This document shows, one piece after another, positions 1-11,185 of a stretch of DNA of 64,000 nt. The notes beneath the pieces were generated by a model that saw only the letters and a list, made by a program, of their open reading frames with translations, made no database searches and was not told where the DNA came from. This stretch comes from Incurvaria masculella (taxonomy: Eukaryota > Arthropoda > Insecta > Lepidoptera > Incurvariidae): contig OX335656.1 in assembly GCA_946894095.1 (NCBI GenBank), positions 3,177,001 to 3,241,000 on the forward strand. The letters run 5' to 3'. Positions within the stretch are counted from its first letter, which is position 1; every line of letters begins with the position of its first letter. The position numbers and the translations under genes are program-made.

Positions 1-384
1 ATGTCCAGACAAAAAAACAGATTATTTATAAATTTGATTAAAATTAATAATGTTTTTATAATTAATAAAATAAAAATAGAGAGGGAATGCGGCCAGTCTT
101 TTGGGCACCCTGCCGCCTGGCAGCGATATGGCTGAAATTTATTATTTGTTGTAAATTTGTGTAATTTTAGGAATAGTTTAATTTATAGGATAATGTATTA
201 TTTTAGTTTTTAATTTCTTTCTTGAATGAATATAACCAACTATGGTTATTAATAATATAAGAGAAATCTCGTTAAAATATCAGCAAAAGTGGTTCTTGTT
301 TTAGTACTTTGAGATGACAAAATGGTGATGATTTGAATTCAAGGTTTCATTTTCTATAAACGATTCTTCGGTGGTAATTGAGCA
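1..384. other. AT-rich DNA, no gene seen
   Basis: No open frame of interest, no paired inverted termini and no match to the other repeat families of the window. A short GC-richer patch lies at about 90-130. Confidence 0.5.
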
Positions 385-440
385 TTTATTGATTACTAGC
401 TGAGGTACCCGGCTCCGCTCGGGTCAATGTCGCATTAGAC
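385..440 (+). repeat. Rep-W head fragment
   Basis: The segment starts with ACTAGCTGAGGTA and continues with GGCTCCGCTCGGGT, the same head seen in longer copies near 14427 and 16500. Only the head is left. It is probably a truncated interspersed element; its class is not settled by the sequence. Confidence 0.45.
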
Positions 441-637
441 TGATGTCGGGCTGAATTATTTCCTGGATATATGAGTTCCCCACACACATTTTCATCGTCT
501 ATTTCACTCTCTTTGAGCGCAATTTTCGCCACAAAAGACAGCCTATGTCCTTCTGCAAGGGCCAGATAGTCTACCGTAATCCATCAAATTCAGTTCAACA
601 GTTTAGGCGTGAAAACGTAACAGACAGAGAGACGGAC

Positions 638-802
638 TTAGCCCCGATTGCGAGAAAAGTCCTCCGAGTTTATCAATGTTCAACCACGTTACTTTTAGTG
701 AACCGCATGGAGTTCCTTCCATACTGTCCACTCAAAGTGACGTCTTTAATCATACGTTGAGGCTGATTTAGATTTTTCGTCATTTCGTGCACTCGGCCCT
801 TA
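638..802 (-). mobile_element. FB165 foldback MITE, copy 1
   Basis: A 165 bp element with ends TTAGCCCCGATTGC and GCACTCGGCCCTTA. Three other copies (27898, 30500, 53055) share both ends and an interior carrying TGTATGGACAGTATGGA and TGCGGTTCACTAA. The two halves are roughly complementary, so a transcript would fold into a hairpin. No protein is encoded, as expected for a non-autonomous DNA element. The open frame at 545-760 overlaps this repeat and is not a gene. Confidence 0.75.
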
Positions 803-1276
803 GTTTCGCAATATTAGTAGGAAAGTATGGATCCAACGTAAATCAGGGTTGCCATACTGAACAGATACTGCTAATTATCTACTAGCAATATAAAAAAAAC
901 CATTTTGATGTCCAAATAAAATTAATTTTAAGTCTATGTTTACGTTAGCCTCGGATGAAGATGACCGATCATACCACTTCATTGTGATCTACTAAAACTG
1001 TCGTACATTTAAAAAGTGGATAGTCATCCTTGCCGTCGCGTCGGCTTGACGTTGGCAAACTATACTGGGAAAGTGCCGCGATCAGCTTTTATTGAATATA
1101 TTCATGGGGCAACCCACAGCCCGATATTCCCTAGAGATAGTTCGATCTACTTTCCGCGGTTCGAATTTATGCGCGTGCGCGTTAGTGGAAATAACTTTGA
1201 AAATTGCAATCTTATTGGCAATGCTCGGGCACTACTTGTGCTAATCTTGCACCGGATTAACTGACCTCTAGGTGTA
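803..1276. other. unassigned DNA
   Basis: An AT-rich stretch followed by a moderately GC-rich one. The 82-codon frame at 1016-1264 shows no motif I recognise and no splice or promoter context, so I do not call it a gene. Confidence 0.4.
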
Positions 1277-1491
1277 CAGTGGGGTTAACGTGGTAAACTA
1301 ACGGTGAGCAGGCAAATGCGTGTTTTATCTCACTTTTAGTTGCATTTCGTTACATGGTGAGTGTTAAATTTCAGTTCACTTGGCCGAAAAATGCGTCGTT
1401 TGACGGTTAGCATGGTACGAAATGCAATGTCAAATTTAATCGCTCACTTGCCCACTCACCAGGCGAGTTGATTTACCATGGTAGCCCCCTG
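1277..1491. mobile_element. MITE with CAGTGGGG / CAGGGGGC termini
   Basis: The left end (CAGTGGGGTTAACGTGGTAA) and the reverse complement of the right end (CAGGGGGCTACCATGGTAA) match over about 20 bp, and similarity continues inwards (GCATTTCGTNACATG on both arms). Length is 215 bp and nothing is encoded. The CAGNGG start recalls hAT-type ends, but the flanks show no clean 8 bp duplication, so the superfamily is open. Confidence 0.65.
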
Positions 1492-1965
1492 ATGGTTATA
1501 ATCTCACTGCACGTTGCATTCAACGCTGCCTGCACCAATTTTGCGAGTGAATCATATTCGTAATTATGTAACACGAGGGAAGGTAACGTTTGTGCCTAAA
1601 ACACCATTGGACGAAGCGACTTTTCCATAAGTCAACCGCTGGGTATCCTGAACCCCCATATCGGCGCTTGGAAGCCAGAAATGGCACCTGTGATTATGTT
1701 GGTTTTTTATACTTATAACTTAGCGTTTACATTTTATCAAACACTATTTCCTTATTATACCTGATATACTTACTTATACATAATTTTATTCGGAGAAAAT
1801 ATATTATCATTCGATCATTAGTATACTAACAATTTCAAAGCTGCTAACATTAATACATGTAAAACCTTTGATTCAACTATGTTATAAAATAACAAGTCAA
1901 AAGTTATTTATAATGTGTATGGTACGTTTAACAGAACATAATTTAACAGTCGACATTCCAAATAT
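1492..1965. other. unassigned DNA
   Basis: AT-rich sequence without inverted ends or a convincing reading frame. Confidence 0.4.
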
Positions 1966-2160
1966 AATAACCCACCGATCCTCCAGATCCTTTATGTATT
2001 GGTTCGGTAAACAATTAAATGAATTCCCTTCCGCGGTATTTCCCCCAAAGTGATTAAAAGATGCTGTTAAACCAAACATGTTGGGGTGCCCGGGCAAATC
2101 ATGGATTCTCAAAGTGGGCGGTAGACAAAATAAGTTTGAGAACCTCTGCACTAGAGTCCA
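1966..2160 (+). pseudogene. LINE reverse-transcriptase ORF, C-terminal scrap 1
   Basis: One frame from about 1970 reads as a short peptide containing SFMYWFGKQLNEFPSAVFPP before a stop. The pattern SF-Y-R-GK-WNELP--VFPP is typical of the region downstream of the reverse-transcriptase domain in jockey/CR1-type LINEs (family knowledge). Related scraps with SFVYRVGKQWNEL and SFIYRVGKVW occur near 21350 and 58410. Only a few dozen codons remain, so this is a dead 5'-truncated copy; the clade is not certain. Confidence 0.5.
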
Positions 2161-2201
2161 AACTTTGATATTTTGATGTTTCTACGGATGTTTATTCTTA
2201 A

Positions 2202-2731
2202 GGTGGCCCAACACGGCGGGTACAATACAAAACCATGCTGTTGCGCTCTGGGACCTTCTATGTTTCAAAGAAAAAGGCAGCCTCCGTGATGAGGAAGATG
2301 CAACATGTCCACAAAAAAGACAATGTGCATAGTGTATGATTTGGTAAGATTTATGAAATTTTTTATTACAAAACGACTTATAGCTAAAAGTAAACCACGA
2401 CACGACCACTGTAGTCAAAAATCTAACAAAAACCAAATAGATTATAAATCTTGATTAAATAAGCTATGTCTGATGACTAATCTTTTTAAGATGTTCTTAC
2501 TTTATCATAGCGTAATCCACCTCCAAAGTTATTGTATGAAATGCGCGAAAAATTCGAACTTTCGGACGTTATAACTTAAAAACCAAACATAATTGTACAA
2601 TGCCAACGGTCATCAGACATCTAGTTCGATCAAATAAAGCTATTTTGAGCAAAATTTGGGATCTTTGACAAGAAATATGGGCGTGATCCTCTTTCCCCGT
2701 TTGTATGGGGAGTTGAGCGGGATGGCCCACC
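2202..2731 (+). mobile_element. TTAA-1 MITE, copy 1
   Basis: A 530 bp element flanked on both sides by TTAA (2198-2201 and 2732-2735). It begins GGTGGCCCAAC and ends GGATGGCCCACC, short imperfect inverted repeats. Nothing is encoded. Copies at 28247, 35235 and 41321 share the interior, including AACTCATTCGCGGG after the left end (lost here) and TTGTATGGGGAG near the right end. The TTAA duplication is the hallmark of the piggyBac superfamily; no transposase is present, so it would need one supplied from elsewhere. Confidence 0.85.
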
Positions 2732-2735
2732 TTAA

Positions 2736-3058
2736 GTTAGATAAGGTGAGGAGCATGGGAGGTGCAGCAGCGGCTCGACCCGCCATCACCTCTACCTTAA
2801 TACTGCACGCTTCCGGACTGCATATTAGTTTTCCGCAGTTCGTAGAAGGAAGCCGGTTAGTATGTAAATCGTGATCGACAAGCATGGCGGCTGCAGGAGA
2901 AGGGGGGTGCGGGGTGGGGGGAGGCGCGGGCTCAGTGGTGACGTCGCATGTCAACGAAGCGGCTTATACATGGTTTTCATAGGCACGCACCTTTGGCTGG
3001 TCTCCCTATGCATATTAAATTGCGAAATTTGCAAGTTGGAACATGTTTTGTTCTGGTT
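2736..3058. other. GC-rich spacer with G-tract cluster
   Basis: GC-rich spacer between two TTAA elements. At about 2896-2930 the plus strand carries runs of G separated by one to four bases, able to form a G-quadruplex. The open frames here are compositional. Confidence 0.4.
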
Positions 3059-3062
3059 TTAA

Positions 3063-3429
3063 GAACGACCCGTAAGCTATGTCCCCCATACAAACGTAGT
3101 TTACTAATCATTTGGAAACCGCTATTCCAATTAAATTGATATTTAATATCAAATATCAGGTAACAAATATATGTGTCTGCATGCTTTTGTTTTTTGAAAA
3201 TTCCAAACCGAATGAAAATAAAGCAAAAATAAAAATCTTCATACAATTTTTTTTTCTCTGTGGTTTGACCCAGAATACATTTACCGAAAAAACAAAGGCA
3301 TGCAGACACAGATATTTGTAGCCTAATATTATATACCAAATATCAAGTAAGTTGGAACAGTGGTTTTCAAATTATTAGTAAACTACGTTTGTATGGGAGG
3401 CGAAATTTTCTGATGCTTACGGGCCGACC
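3063..3429. mobile_element. TTAA-3 MITE with long terminal inverted repeats
   Basis: A 367 bp element between two TTAA tetramers (3059-3062, 3430-3433). The arms of about 70 bp pair: left GACCCGTAAGC, CCCATACAAACGTAGTTTAC and GGAAACCGCTATTCCAA; right reads as the complement with a few changes. A second, inner inverted pair surrounds TGTGTCTGCATGC at about 3172 and GCATGCAGACACA at about 3298. Nothing is encoded. By its duplication it belongs with the piggyBac-like MITEs. Confidence 0.85.
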
Positions 3430-3433
3430 TTAA

Positions 3434-3833
3434 GGCCCAGGAGTAGTTCTCACTAATCCTTAGTGATAATGGACTGATCAATATAAAGTTTAAAGTTTAG
3501 TACCAATGATTAAAGTGCAGCAAGGTATCAAGTGGAGTTCGGAATGATTTAATTTAGTAAGGAAAGTTAGTTTAATGCTGACCCACGATGCTATTATTTT
3601 GAATCATATTTCATGAAACATTTCCATACTATCCGTCACGCTTTTTCACTAGAGGGGAAAGCAGATATTATAGATCCTAGTTTTACAACTGGGCTAGCAT
3701 TGTGTAACCTGCCATACAATAAGTACAGCGGACCATATTGGCAAAATATAGGAATTGACAATAAACCAAAGATTTATACCCAAAAAACCATTAACTAAAC
3801 GAGGTTTATGCTGTTATAGTAGCGGTATTGAGC
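3434..3833. other. unassigned AT-rich DNA
   Basis: No inverted ends, no family match. The frame at 3613-3798 has no recognisable motif. Confidence 0.4.
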
Positions 3834-4240
3834 CGATCGTAGCCTAGTGGCGCGGGGACTGGCTTAGCGTACCAGAGGCCCGGGTTCAATACCAACTTGC
3901 ACCACTGTCTTTCTCTTTCAGAGTTCGATAAGTGCATTTCGTCACGAATGCGAGCTGCTCCATGGTTCGGAATCCATGTAAAACTGTAGGTCCCCTTCCC
4001 CTATTAGGTGGTAGGGTTTAAGCCCGCCCGGGTTGGTACCATCGCATTGGATGAAAAGATGGTCGAAGCGGCAATGAAAAATTGTCCGTGTTTTCCATCC
4101 AGTTCAATGTAGCCGTGCTCATAAAGGGAAGGTCCTGGCATGGCACCTAATTCCTTCGGGAATGTGGTGTATTGGGCTAATATCATAACGGTAGTTGTGT
4201 GGTATTAGCCATCCATGTCAGGTCGCATAAAAAAAAAAAG
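3834..4240 (+). mobile_element. SINE-t, full length
   Basis: A complete tRNA-headed SINE of about 407 bp. The head holds an A box (TAGCCTAGTGGCGCGG) and a B box (GGGTTCAATACC) about 35 bp later, the layout of an internal RNA polymerase III promoter. A linker (TTCGTCACGAATGCGAGCTG) leads to the body, which starts at TGGTTCGGAATCCATG and ends GTCAGGTCGCAT followed by a poly-A tail. Body markers are GCTCATAAAGGGAAGG and ATTCCTTCGGGAATG. It would be mobilised by a LINE. The 60-codon frame on the minus strand (4004-4186) recurs in other copies and is part of the SINE. Confidence 0.9.
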
Positions 4241-5340
4241 CTTCCAGTGCTATCTCATCACTACCTACCTCTCCAGAGATGAGATGTGATGGTGTATGGT
4301 ATCGAAAAAGAAAACTATCGCGTGAAAAACTAATCTTTTGAAAACGAAACTTTAAAAACATTGTTTTTACTGCTTTGAACGATTCGTCTCAAAATATCTC
4401 TTTTGATTAAAACCAAGTGTTTAATAACCTCGTCAACAATATAGATGACCCAGACCTACTGGAACTCGTTTGAAATTTGAGTCGCTTTAATAAAAGTCGC
4501 GTAAATCAGTTGAATTTTTTTTAACTTTTAATCGAACTGATCCTCAGAAACCACCCTATCCATTTTTCCTTGCATTCCCCGGATCTGATCTTAGAATGTC
4601 ATCCACTCGTCCTCGGAACTATTAAGGGGTTAAAAGTTGTCAAAGAAGTCCTGTGAATTGCCACTGCCCCCCCTACGGGCGGCCCCCTCCCCCGTGTTGT
4701 GCGGAAACTTCCTCAGTTTATCGACTCCGAGTGCGGAGTTGGATGCTGTTTATTGCTTGCGAACTTGGCGATCGATTCGAACTTAATGGGTGCACGTTCG
4801 GTGGACTTATGACAGGGGACGAGCTCTGTATAAATAAGAGCGGGGGTTATTTCGTATAGTATTGGATTTTCATAGAATAAATAACGTTGGTTTTGATAGC
4901 ATGAAGGTAGTTACTGCTTTGCTTTAGGCAATCTAACTAACTCAAACTCAAATAATGTATGGGTTGATACAACATAACTAAGTCTACTTACGTATTTATT
5001 TAGATGAAGATTTTGTTAACAATGTGAAAAGTTCGTGTCGTATTGTACGCCAAATGGTCAGACTTCCTTATTTTATTCTTGTAAATTCTATTTATTGGGT
5101 CTCACTTAGGTAATAAACACTTTTAAAACGCGAAGAATAAAATTTTAAGACAATCTTATATTAATTTTAATTGAATTCGCAGGTTGTTTTGAATCGTGCG
5201 ATAAAGCAACAAAGAAACCTAACAAAAAAGTTGATTTTTTATTCTTCTCTTGACCTGTCTAGGTTTTTCAAATATACTACAAATAAGCATTTTACCAACG
5301 ATTTTGAAGTCATAAATAATTCTAGGGAAACCAGCTGCAA
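4241..5340. other. unassigned DNA with a TATA-like motif
   Basis: No repeat family recognised. At about 4827 GTATAAATAAGAG resembles a TATA box, lying inside a moderately GC-rich patch (4650-4840). No initiator, transcript or conserved frame supports a promoter, so this is only a note. Confidence 0.3.
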
Positions 5341-5344
5341 ATGA

Positions 5345-5548
5345 AACCTCACACGCACTACGGATAAAAATCCTATACGAAAACACACAATATCACACGC
5401 ACTACAAATAAAAATACTATACGAAAACTCACAATATCACATATCACACGCACTACGGATAAAAATACTGTACGAAAACACACAATAGCACATATCACAC
5501 GCACTACGAATAAAAATACTATACGAAAACACACAATAGCACATATGT
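5345..5548 (+). repeat. minisatellite, four units of about 44-51 bp
   Basis: Four tandem units share CACACGCACTAC, ATAAAAAT and ACGAAAACACACAATA. The first unit is about 7 bp shorter because it lacks the GCACATAT-type extension. Point differences between units (ACGGAT, ACAAAT, ACGAAT) show it is not a recent duplication. No spacers, so not a CRISPR array. Confidence 0.8.
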
Positions 5549-6125
5549 ATTGTCGAGGTGATTCCTCATTCGCGCAACCCTTGCCCCGGCGAATCTCACG
5601 GCTCCGCGCATCCGACGGCTAACTGTCCGAATAATCGCGGCGGACGTCGGATAATCTGAATTTTAATTACGGCTATCTTTACAGCCCGGCCCTCTTCCGT
5701 CTTGCTCGCACCCGACCGCCCTCGCGCCTCCGTCTCCCTCCCCCGCCCGACCCTTGCCTAATCCGACGTAGACTATGACGTGAGTGAACTCTCGGCTTTT
5801 GTTCATTTGCCCCGAGTCTGATAGGGCGAGGTTTTGAATTTTCGGTAAACGGTAAGTAAAGCTGTAATAAATCGAGGACGCGGTATGACCTTTGCATGTT
5901 CAAATATTAAATGGTCGTCTCAGGGCACGTGGCCTTTATGTCTACTTTAATAAATCGCTGTTTTGGCGTTTGTTATTTCACTCATCATTCATTGTGATGA
6001 ATGCTCTTTTTACCCGATTATGGCGAAGCCAACAAGAAGTGTTTTCTGTTATAGTAGTTTGATTTTTAAAAAATAGCCAAGTTTGAGGTTACCAAACCAA
6101 TTTCGGTTTCAGAGAAAAGATCCCC
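5549..6125. other. GC-rich patch then unassigned DNA
   Basis: 5560-5770 is markedly GC-rich with many CpG and C-tracts (for example CCCTCCCCCGCCCG). It could be a regulatory island, but no TATA box, initiator or transcript frame is visible. Confidence 0.35.
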
Positions 6126-6129
6126 TTAA

Positions 6130-6490
6130 GGCTTTTCCGACCCATATAAAGTTGTTTGCACACATAACGCATAAAGTATTGCACTTTGAGCCACGAATTA
6201 ATAATAAAAGTTTAATATAGTCATATTACTTGCAGCGAAAACAATTTCACAATTTCAGGATTAATGGTTTTGTTGCAATTTATTTAAATAAGATTTTTTT
6301 TTAACAGCGCCATCTAACGGTGTAAAACTTCTAATCGGCAATTACAACGAAACCATTAAACCTGAAATTGTGAATATGTTTTCGCTGCAACTACTATGGC
6401 TATATTTAATATTTTTGACGAATTCGTGCCTTAAAGTGCAATACTTTTTGCGTTCTGTGTAAAAAAAACATTGTATGGGTCGGAACATCC
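6130..6490 (+). mobile_element. TTAA-2 MITE, copy 1
   Basis: A 361 bp element between TTAA (6126-6129) and a mutated TCAA (6491-6494). The arms are long: left contains TTCCGACCCATATAAAG, TTTGCACACATAACGC and AAAGTATTGCACTTT; the right arm carries their complements. A second inverted pair (GCAGCGAAAACA...TGTTTTCGCTGC) lies inside. A near-identical copy occurs at 24887 with intact TTAA on both sides. Confidence 0.88.
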
Positions 6491-6494
6491 TCAA

Positions 6495-7002
6495 GGAAAT
6501 GTCTGTTTTAACGCGACACATACCTACATTAAACACTAAAATTTCACCGAAAACGGTTCAAAAATTTAGTAGTTAAGTACGGCTGTGACACACGAATGAA
6601 CGGACGGAAATGGCGAATTTATAAGGGTGTGTCGTGAGATCGGAAACCTATTTTTAGGTTGAAAACATTTTAGTTATACTTACTGTCGAAAAACAGTTTT
6701 TTTCCTTCGTATTAGGGTAAACAATAGGGTAAACTTATTTAGGGTAAAATTTTTTAGACTCACAGTTTTATCTCGGTGCAGAAACAAACCAGTGCTTTTT
6801 CAGTAATATTTTATCGTTGTAGACTTTTTTTATAAGATAGCTTTATCGACTAATTTGACGTATAGAAAATTAATTTCTGAGGTAAAGAGGTAAATTTTTA
6901 GAATAATTCACTTGGACCTGTATCCCTGACACATTCTCAGAAACTAGCTATCGTGAAACCCGAAAGTGTACCTAAAGACCGTCCATCACGAATCTTCTCT
7001 GC
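6495..7002. other. unassigned AT-rich DNA
   Basis: Contains a local triplication of AGGGTAAA within 6713-6747. Nothing else recognised. Confidence 0.35.
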
Positions 7003-8300
7003 ATGAACAGATTGAAATTTTATATCTCGCTTTTACCACAACATCCGACCACTACGCGTGATCGTTTTAATGGTTTCAACTTTGATGTAAGTAGATACAA
7101 GCTGACCGTTCCAGTCGCAGCGCTCTCTCCCCCTCCCCCGACCCCCGCGCCGCCGTTGACGAGCCGCCATCTTGGATCAAACGTCAAACTAACAAAGAGG
7201 CCCCGTCCATTACGAAATGGATTTCTGAATTCCATTTGTTGTTTGTGCGAAGTTTGCGCCAAAAGTTTCTGTCCGATAGCGGAGATATTAAACCGATGGC
7301 CCGCAGTAGGTACAATATGAGTGGGTTTTGTAACGAGAATAAACTCGTCAGGTGCGGGTTGGGTAAGCTTATTTCACGGAAAGGATATATATTTTTGATT
7401 AATATTATCTGTTCGATGCTTGGTAGTTTGAAAAATTGTGAGAAATGTTCTTCATGTAAAATACATTTGAATTTATTTATCTATAATAAGCCCACAAATT
7501 GAAATCCTCTTATAGAACTATCAAAAATAGAACTTACAGTATTTGCCCGGTACGATAAAAACCTGCTTGAAAATGGGTAAGTGAAAAACCTGCTTTATTC
7601 ACATTTATTTTCATTCCGTCTAGTTTCTTGACTTCATATTTATGGAAAGACAGTTATTTTAAACGAAATCTTATGACAATGCTACAAAATATCTACTTAG
7701 ATTTGACACCTAAGAGCGTATATTTTAAAATTGAAACCCTCATTATTTACCTACAAAGATGTCTCACAGCTACCCTAAGGAAAAACCTGTTTTCTACATA
7801 TTTTTTTCTTAATATATTTTATTCTTAATAAGCAGTTTGATTTTTCAGACTTTTTAATATTTTATACGACTACTTACTGGTTAGGTGGTGGCATAATTTA
7901 AATCAAATATCTCTACGAATGGAGTAGGAAATAGCTTTTTATATGGGCCGAGACGTCTCGTGTTTCGAGCGTGCAATTTGAAGGAAATCGAAATGTAGTT
8001 GAAAATATGCAGAATATATAACATTGCGCAGTCAAGCGATTTCGCACCCTACACTCCAGGCGCAAAGTCGGAAATCGGCCACATCTGAAGGTGCAGCCGG
8101 AAAAATACGCTCGGAAGTGCATATTTGCTTCCAGACAATCTAGAAAGAAACTCTCTTATGAGATGTGGGGGAGTGTGTGAGGTGTGGAAATGTGTGACGT
8201 TGAGGCCATGTTTGTTTTTGTTCCAGTAAAGTGTTTTTTTTTTTGCAGAAATCGAGAAGCATTGTATTCAATTTGTATTTTTTTAATAATCATGTTATTT
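7003..8300. other. unassigned DNA
   Basis: A GC-rich patch with C-tracts at about 7120-7180 sits in otherwise AT-rich DNA. Three moderately long frames (7003-7320, 7236-7502, 7628-7828) show no domain, no repeats of known type and no splice context. A run of T followed by GCAG at about 8250 resembles a splice acceptor, but no open frame follows. Confidence 0.35.
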
Positions 8301-9317
8301 CATTTCATTTATTTCAACTTCTAATGCAATAAAACGCTTGGATCTAAATGTTGTTAGGTCTAAAATCTACGAACACAAGAACAGGAGATCATACACCATA
8401 AATGTAAAAGCCTGTTATTGTGTTGGTCGAGGTTTCGATTTGCTAAAAAGGTCTTCGTACACATAACAATGCTACACGTAACAATACTAAACTCGACTAG
8501 GCTTAAAACGACATGCTAATGAAATCTTTAGACTTGCCCATGAGGTTACCGCCATGTGGCGTCCACCAAAAACTACCATCGTGCCAATGAAAAAGTTCCA
8601 AAAAATACCTCGGAAACATTTATCCTCGAAATTGGAAAATCAGAATCATGCGGTGATTTCTGTCTCTGTAGTTGGGAGCGACCCTCATCTTTCAGGTTGT
8701 AGGTCATATTTGGTTTCATTTATTGTAGAGTCTATTAATAAACTATTGTAAAACATACACGGTTAATATTAAATCTATATATCAATTCTTACCACAACAA
8801 AGGACGATTTGTAGTAAATAGTACAGGTAAGATAGCAAACTGCTATACAATACAATACTGTCTGCGTGCCTAATACAAGCGTGTCTGACATAAACATCAA
8901 TGCCTAACCTCTTGGATGTCACACATGCATGTCAACTTCCCAAGCGAAACAGCTGAAGATCGAGCGAAACTATTGAACGCAATAACGGAAGGGACGCTTT
9001 ATTGGGGATGCGAACTTCTTCCCGAGCGATTTGCGGATGCCACGATCTGCGCATGCGGACAACCTGGGGGTGACGGATACACCAAACGCCCAAAAATACA
9101 CCAGCATACCAGATTCGGTCACTGACACTAATTAAAGATCTTTCCAGGGTTCTAACTGGTACGAATTGACCGACTTAACCATACATTCAAGAGGAAGGGA
9201 TGGATTGTTAACGTCATACCAGTGTTGAATAAGGAGGGCAGAATAGAAGTCCACAGGTCCATATAAATATTTTCACCTGGAAGCATTTCTAGCACTGATT
9301 TGAGCACATTTCTTGAG
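8301..9317. other. unassigned DNA
   Basis: ATTTCATTTATTTCAACTT at about 8300-8320 resembles the start of Rep-L but the match does not continue. The 69-codon frame at 8916-9125 has balanced composition, yet no motif I know. Confidence 0.35.
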
Positions 9318-9650
9318 CAGCTCGTAGCCTAGTGGAGCTGGGACTGGCCTAGCGTACCAGAGGTCTGGGTTCAATTCTGACATGCACCACTTTCTTTCTC
9401 TTTCCGAGTTCGATAAGTGCAGGGTTTAAGCCCGCCCGGGTTGGTAACCATCGCGTTGAATGAAAAGATGGTCGAAGCGGCAATAAACAACTGTCCGTGT
9501 TTTCCATCCAGTTCAATGTAGCCTTGCTCATAAAGGGAAGTTCCTGGCATGACACCTAGTTCCTTCTGGAATATGGTGTATTGGGCTAATATCATAACGG
9601 TAGTTGTGTGGTATTTAGCCATAAATGTCAGGTCGCATGGAAAAAAAACC
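9318..9650 (+). mobile_element. SINE-t with internal deletion
   Basis: The head (TAGCCTAGTGGAGCTG, then GGGTTCAATTCTG) is intact, but the linker ends at GATAAGTGCA and jumps directly to GGGTTTAAGCCCGCCCGG. About 75 bp found in the 3834 copy, including the B-box-like start of the body, are missing. The tail is GTCAGGTCGCATGG plus A-run. Confidence 0.88.
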
Positions 9651-10535
9651 ATAGAAGAGATTATTTTTGCTTGACCATTTCGTTATACCAATAAGGGCAT
9701 TCAGAGCGCAAGAAATCCTTGGCCCGAGCCATTGCTGTGATCTTTGGGAAAACCTTGTCAAGCCGTTATCCTGCGAACCAAACCCACATCAAGCTTAATA
9801 AACTTTGGGCGAGATAACTCGGCAGTGAGTCGATTCCATAGTTTACCATAGAGTATCGGATGGTTCTTACTGTCGGAATGTCTACAGCGAATGGATTCAA
9901 TGCCTCCCTATTCCGCTTTTAGCGATGGCAGTGTGGCGACCTAGTGCCCTCTACTAAGAGCTGCTAGTTTCAGATGCTACAAATGCAAAAATCATATGCA
10001 TAGAAGTCAGTTAACACGGCGCTAGATGGCGCTACATCCAAGATGTCAAAACTCATGAAGTCTATATCGCACTAACGAAGCTTCCCAACGAGTTAACACA
10101 TATACGACGACTAGAGGAGAGCAGCTGCGCAGCCGTGGGTCTCAAGACCTGACCCAACTTTCCATCTCTCCACAGCAGCAAGGGGGGGCCTGTGGACTGT
10201 TTACTTCTTCAGTAATTTTCTCTTATACATCTCCAATCGAACCGACACTGCCTCGGCTCATTGGCATTCCCCGCGGCGCTCCAAAGGGGCGAAGTTATGT
10301 CCGATGACCCGAAATCGACGTGGGCCAGCGCGCGGCAAGATGGAGTGGCGGAGGGCGCGGGCTGCGGGCAGCTTGGCCAGCTAAATTATGATCCAGGGAA
10401 TATTACAGGCCGGAGTGGATGTATCGCCGCGCAGGCAGTCCGCTCCGCTGCCCGTTGGCGGGCGCGTTCCGAAACGTGCCTCGATGCGTGGCTGGTGCCT
10501 CATTTCATAATTACGTTTACGGGGAATATTATTTA
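9651..10535. other. unassigned DNA with GC-rich block
   Basis: 9660-9960 has a weak coding look on the minus strand but is broken by stops. GCTAGATGGCGCTAC is at about 10021. The block 10260-10500 is strongly GC-rich and has a 91-codon frame without a recognisable motif; it may be unique sequence or a GC-rich regulatory patch. Confidence 0.35.
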
Positions 10536-10930
10536 GGTGGGCCCTCCCGCTCCACTTTCTATACAAACGTGGAAAGAAGATCATGAGCATATTTATTGTG
10601 AGCGATTCAAAATTATACTCAAAATAACTTTATTTGGTCGAACTAGATGTCTGATGACCGTTGGCATTGTAAAATAGTGTTTGGTTTCTAAGGTACAAGG
10701 TCCGAAAGTTTTTGCGCTTTTTATACAATAACTTTGGACGTGGATTGTGGACTGAAAGATAAAATAAAAACATCTTAAAAAGGTAAGTCGTCAGACCTAG
10801 CTTGTTTCATGAAAATTTAAAATAAAATTGGTTTTTGTTTGATTTTTGACTGCAACAGTCGTGATGTACTTTTAGCTGTAAGTCGTTTTGTAATAAAAAA
10901 TTTCGTAAATCGTATCATAAGGCATGACAC
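10536..10930 (-). mobile_element. TTAA-1 MITE, degraded copy
   Basis: On the minus strand this follows the 3' part of TTAA-1: GGTGGGCCC end, then CCACGTTTGTATAG, CTAGATGTCTGATGACCGTTGGCATTGT and a region complementary to the AAAACGACTTATAGCT motif. The distal end is lost after about 10930. It is the most diverged of the five copies. Confidence 0.7.
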
Positions 10931-11040
10931 GAAAAAGAAAAACTGTTGCCGTCTGCATACATGGAGAATCATATAGAAATTTCGAATAAAATGATATAAA
11001 AGGTAAAACACAAAGCGCAGAACAGTTATGCAAGTATTGG

Positions 11041-11185
11041 AGCAAGGAATGTGATATGTATGTGCGTATAATCGACCGTGAAGCAAGGACACATAAATTG
11101 TAGAAAGAGCCCAGTAAAAAGAACGACTTTACGAAATTATGGGTATGCAGCAAGCAGGTGGCGAAATTGGTAGACACAATCTGAC
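11041..11185 (+). repeat. Rep-F, 5' part
   Basis: Begins GGAATGTGATATGTATG and continues TAATCGACCGTGAAGCAAGGACAC, shared with 40472 and 59916. The 3' part is reduced to sequence near the CACCTGCTTGCTGCATACCC motif read in the opposite direction (minus strand of 11140-11160), suggesting rearrangement. Confidence 0.5.

Noticed and set aside
4822..4845. A core promoter at the TATA-like GTATAAATA
   Set aside because: No initiator, downstream element or plausible transcript; such words are frequent in AT-rich DNA.
5345..5548. A CRISPR-like repeat array
   Set aside because: Units are directly contiguous with no unique spacers and the genome is eukaryotic.
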